From: Paragonimus westermani
Taxonomy: Eukaryota; Platyhelminthes; Trematoda; Plagiorchiida; Troglotrematidae
Assembly (NCBI GenBank): GCA_008508345.1
Contig: QNGE01001241.1
Location: forward strand, 72,114-136,113
Reading direction: 5' to 3'
DNA length: 64,000 bases
Shown: positions 63,401 to 64,000 of the stretch, piece by piece
Layout: each line of letters starts with the position of its first letter
Numbering within the stretch: the first letter of the stretch is position 1
Program-made: the position numbers and the translations under genes
The notes under the pieces: generated by a model
The model's input: the letters and a program-made list of their open reading frames with translations, nothing else
Databases searched by the model: none
What the model was told of the DNA's origin: nothing

Positions 63401-64000
63401 AAAGTTTTCATGCACTCTGAAATGGATAAGTACGATCAGAAACTGAGAACGCAATAGTGGTTTTTGGGACAATTGTTTTAGATCAAGTCAAAAAGACTAT
63501 CATACCTGGCAGGTGGATTTTGTCTTCTGTTCTTATTCGATAAACTCAGAGCACGAGTTATGTATCCCTGTTAAGAAACTGAGGGAAAAACACCCAATGT
63601 CATACAATTAATGGTTTCTAAATGCACTGACGGTTACTTGTTAAAAGGCTACAGGGATATACGAGGGAGCACTGACGTCCGTTAGTGTGGACGTATGTAC
63701 AAACACAGTGAAATATGTGGTAAAATAGCGTATTCAAACGTGTGAATCCATCAGTGATACCTGTTGTCACTTACCTACGTGTGCTGCTTCTCCCACACAT
63801 GATTCTCACCATTTAAATAGCACAGTCATTCGTGCTGTTTGTCGAAACTATGCCTCGGGACGGTATTCGTAGTGTGCTCATTTATTGTAAACAACAAACC
63901 GATGAACATCAATCCCATAATTAGTAGGCACTCTGTATCACTAACGACAATAGTTTACTTGGTTGGCTGATTTTAACTCACAATCCCCTGTTCCGGTTGC
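57411..64000. other. Non-coding stretch, no recognisable gene
   Basis: The first few hundred bases may contain the 3' untranslated part of the LINE copy. Beyond that, frames at 59462-59680, 61462-61722, 62214-62531 (105 codons) and 63023-63238 have no family motif. The one at 62214-62531 is the most protein-like in composition but has no supporting splice, promoter or homology signal that I can see. Confidence 0.4.

Noticed and set aside
1..64000. CRISPR arrays, operons, bacterial promoters or ribosome binding sites
   Set aside because: The window is eukaryotic, with spliced exons and no regularly spaced repeats or bacterial gene layout.

Overview
The window is eukaryotic. It has long AT-leaning non-coding stretches, canonical GT/AG introns of up to 16 kb, and scattered decayed retroelements. 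The protein signatures of those elements (an EN-RT LINE, Penelope-like elements with a GIY-YIG domain, a BEL/Pao LTR element, and tRNA-headed SINE-like units) together with the host gene suggest a flatworm, most likely a digenean fluke with a large genome. That assignment is inference; no species can be named from the sequence alone.

The only host gene I can support is a voltage-gated potassium channel of the Kv4 (Shal) family on the + strand. Five exons are clear and a short sixth is possible: 27348-27613 (S4, S5, pore helix), 43784-43946 (selectivity filter, S6), 46728-47207, 51258-51584, 52552-53631 (a very long cytoplasmic C-terminal tail), and a candidate micro-exon at 54402-54434 carrying the stop. 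Phases agree at every junction. The exons for the N-terminus, the T1 domain and S1-S3 were not found in the 27 kb upstream, so they probably lie beyond the left edge. If so, bases 1-27347 would be one long Kv4 intron, or an intron plus unrelated sequence.

Region by region. 1-2.3 kb: a 58-bp-arm foldback with hammerhead-like motifs, a Penelope 3' tail scrap and a LINE RT fragment. 7.6-10.1 kb: a long decayed EN-RT LINE. 16.5-19.0 kb: the 3' part of a BEL/Pao element (- strand), whose integrase is interrupted by a foldback SINE-like insertion with a 12-bp target-site duplication around an assembly gap. 22.1-23.0 kb: a head-to-head Penelope-like pair with 270-bp inverted arms. 24.2-24.9 kb: a second Penelope fragment (- strand). 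27.3-54.4 kb: the Kv4 exons, whose introns hold a LINE EN scrap, a GC-rich inverted-repeat element (33.2-33.8 kb), a tRNA-like SINE head and another hammerhead-like unit. 56.2-57.4 kb: another EN-RT LINE. 57.4-64.0 kb: no recognisable gene.

The points of most interest are the fluke-specific lengthening of the Kv4 tail with retention of the dileucine targeting motif, the selectivity filter split by a 16-kb intron, the nested SINE-in-BEL insertion, and the inverted Penelope and hammerhead-like structures. I do not see a clearly new multi-gene system.
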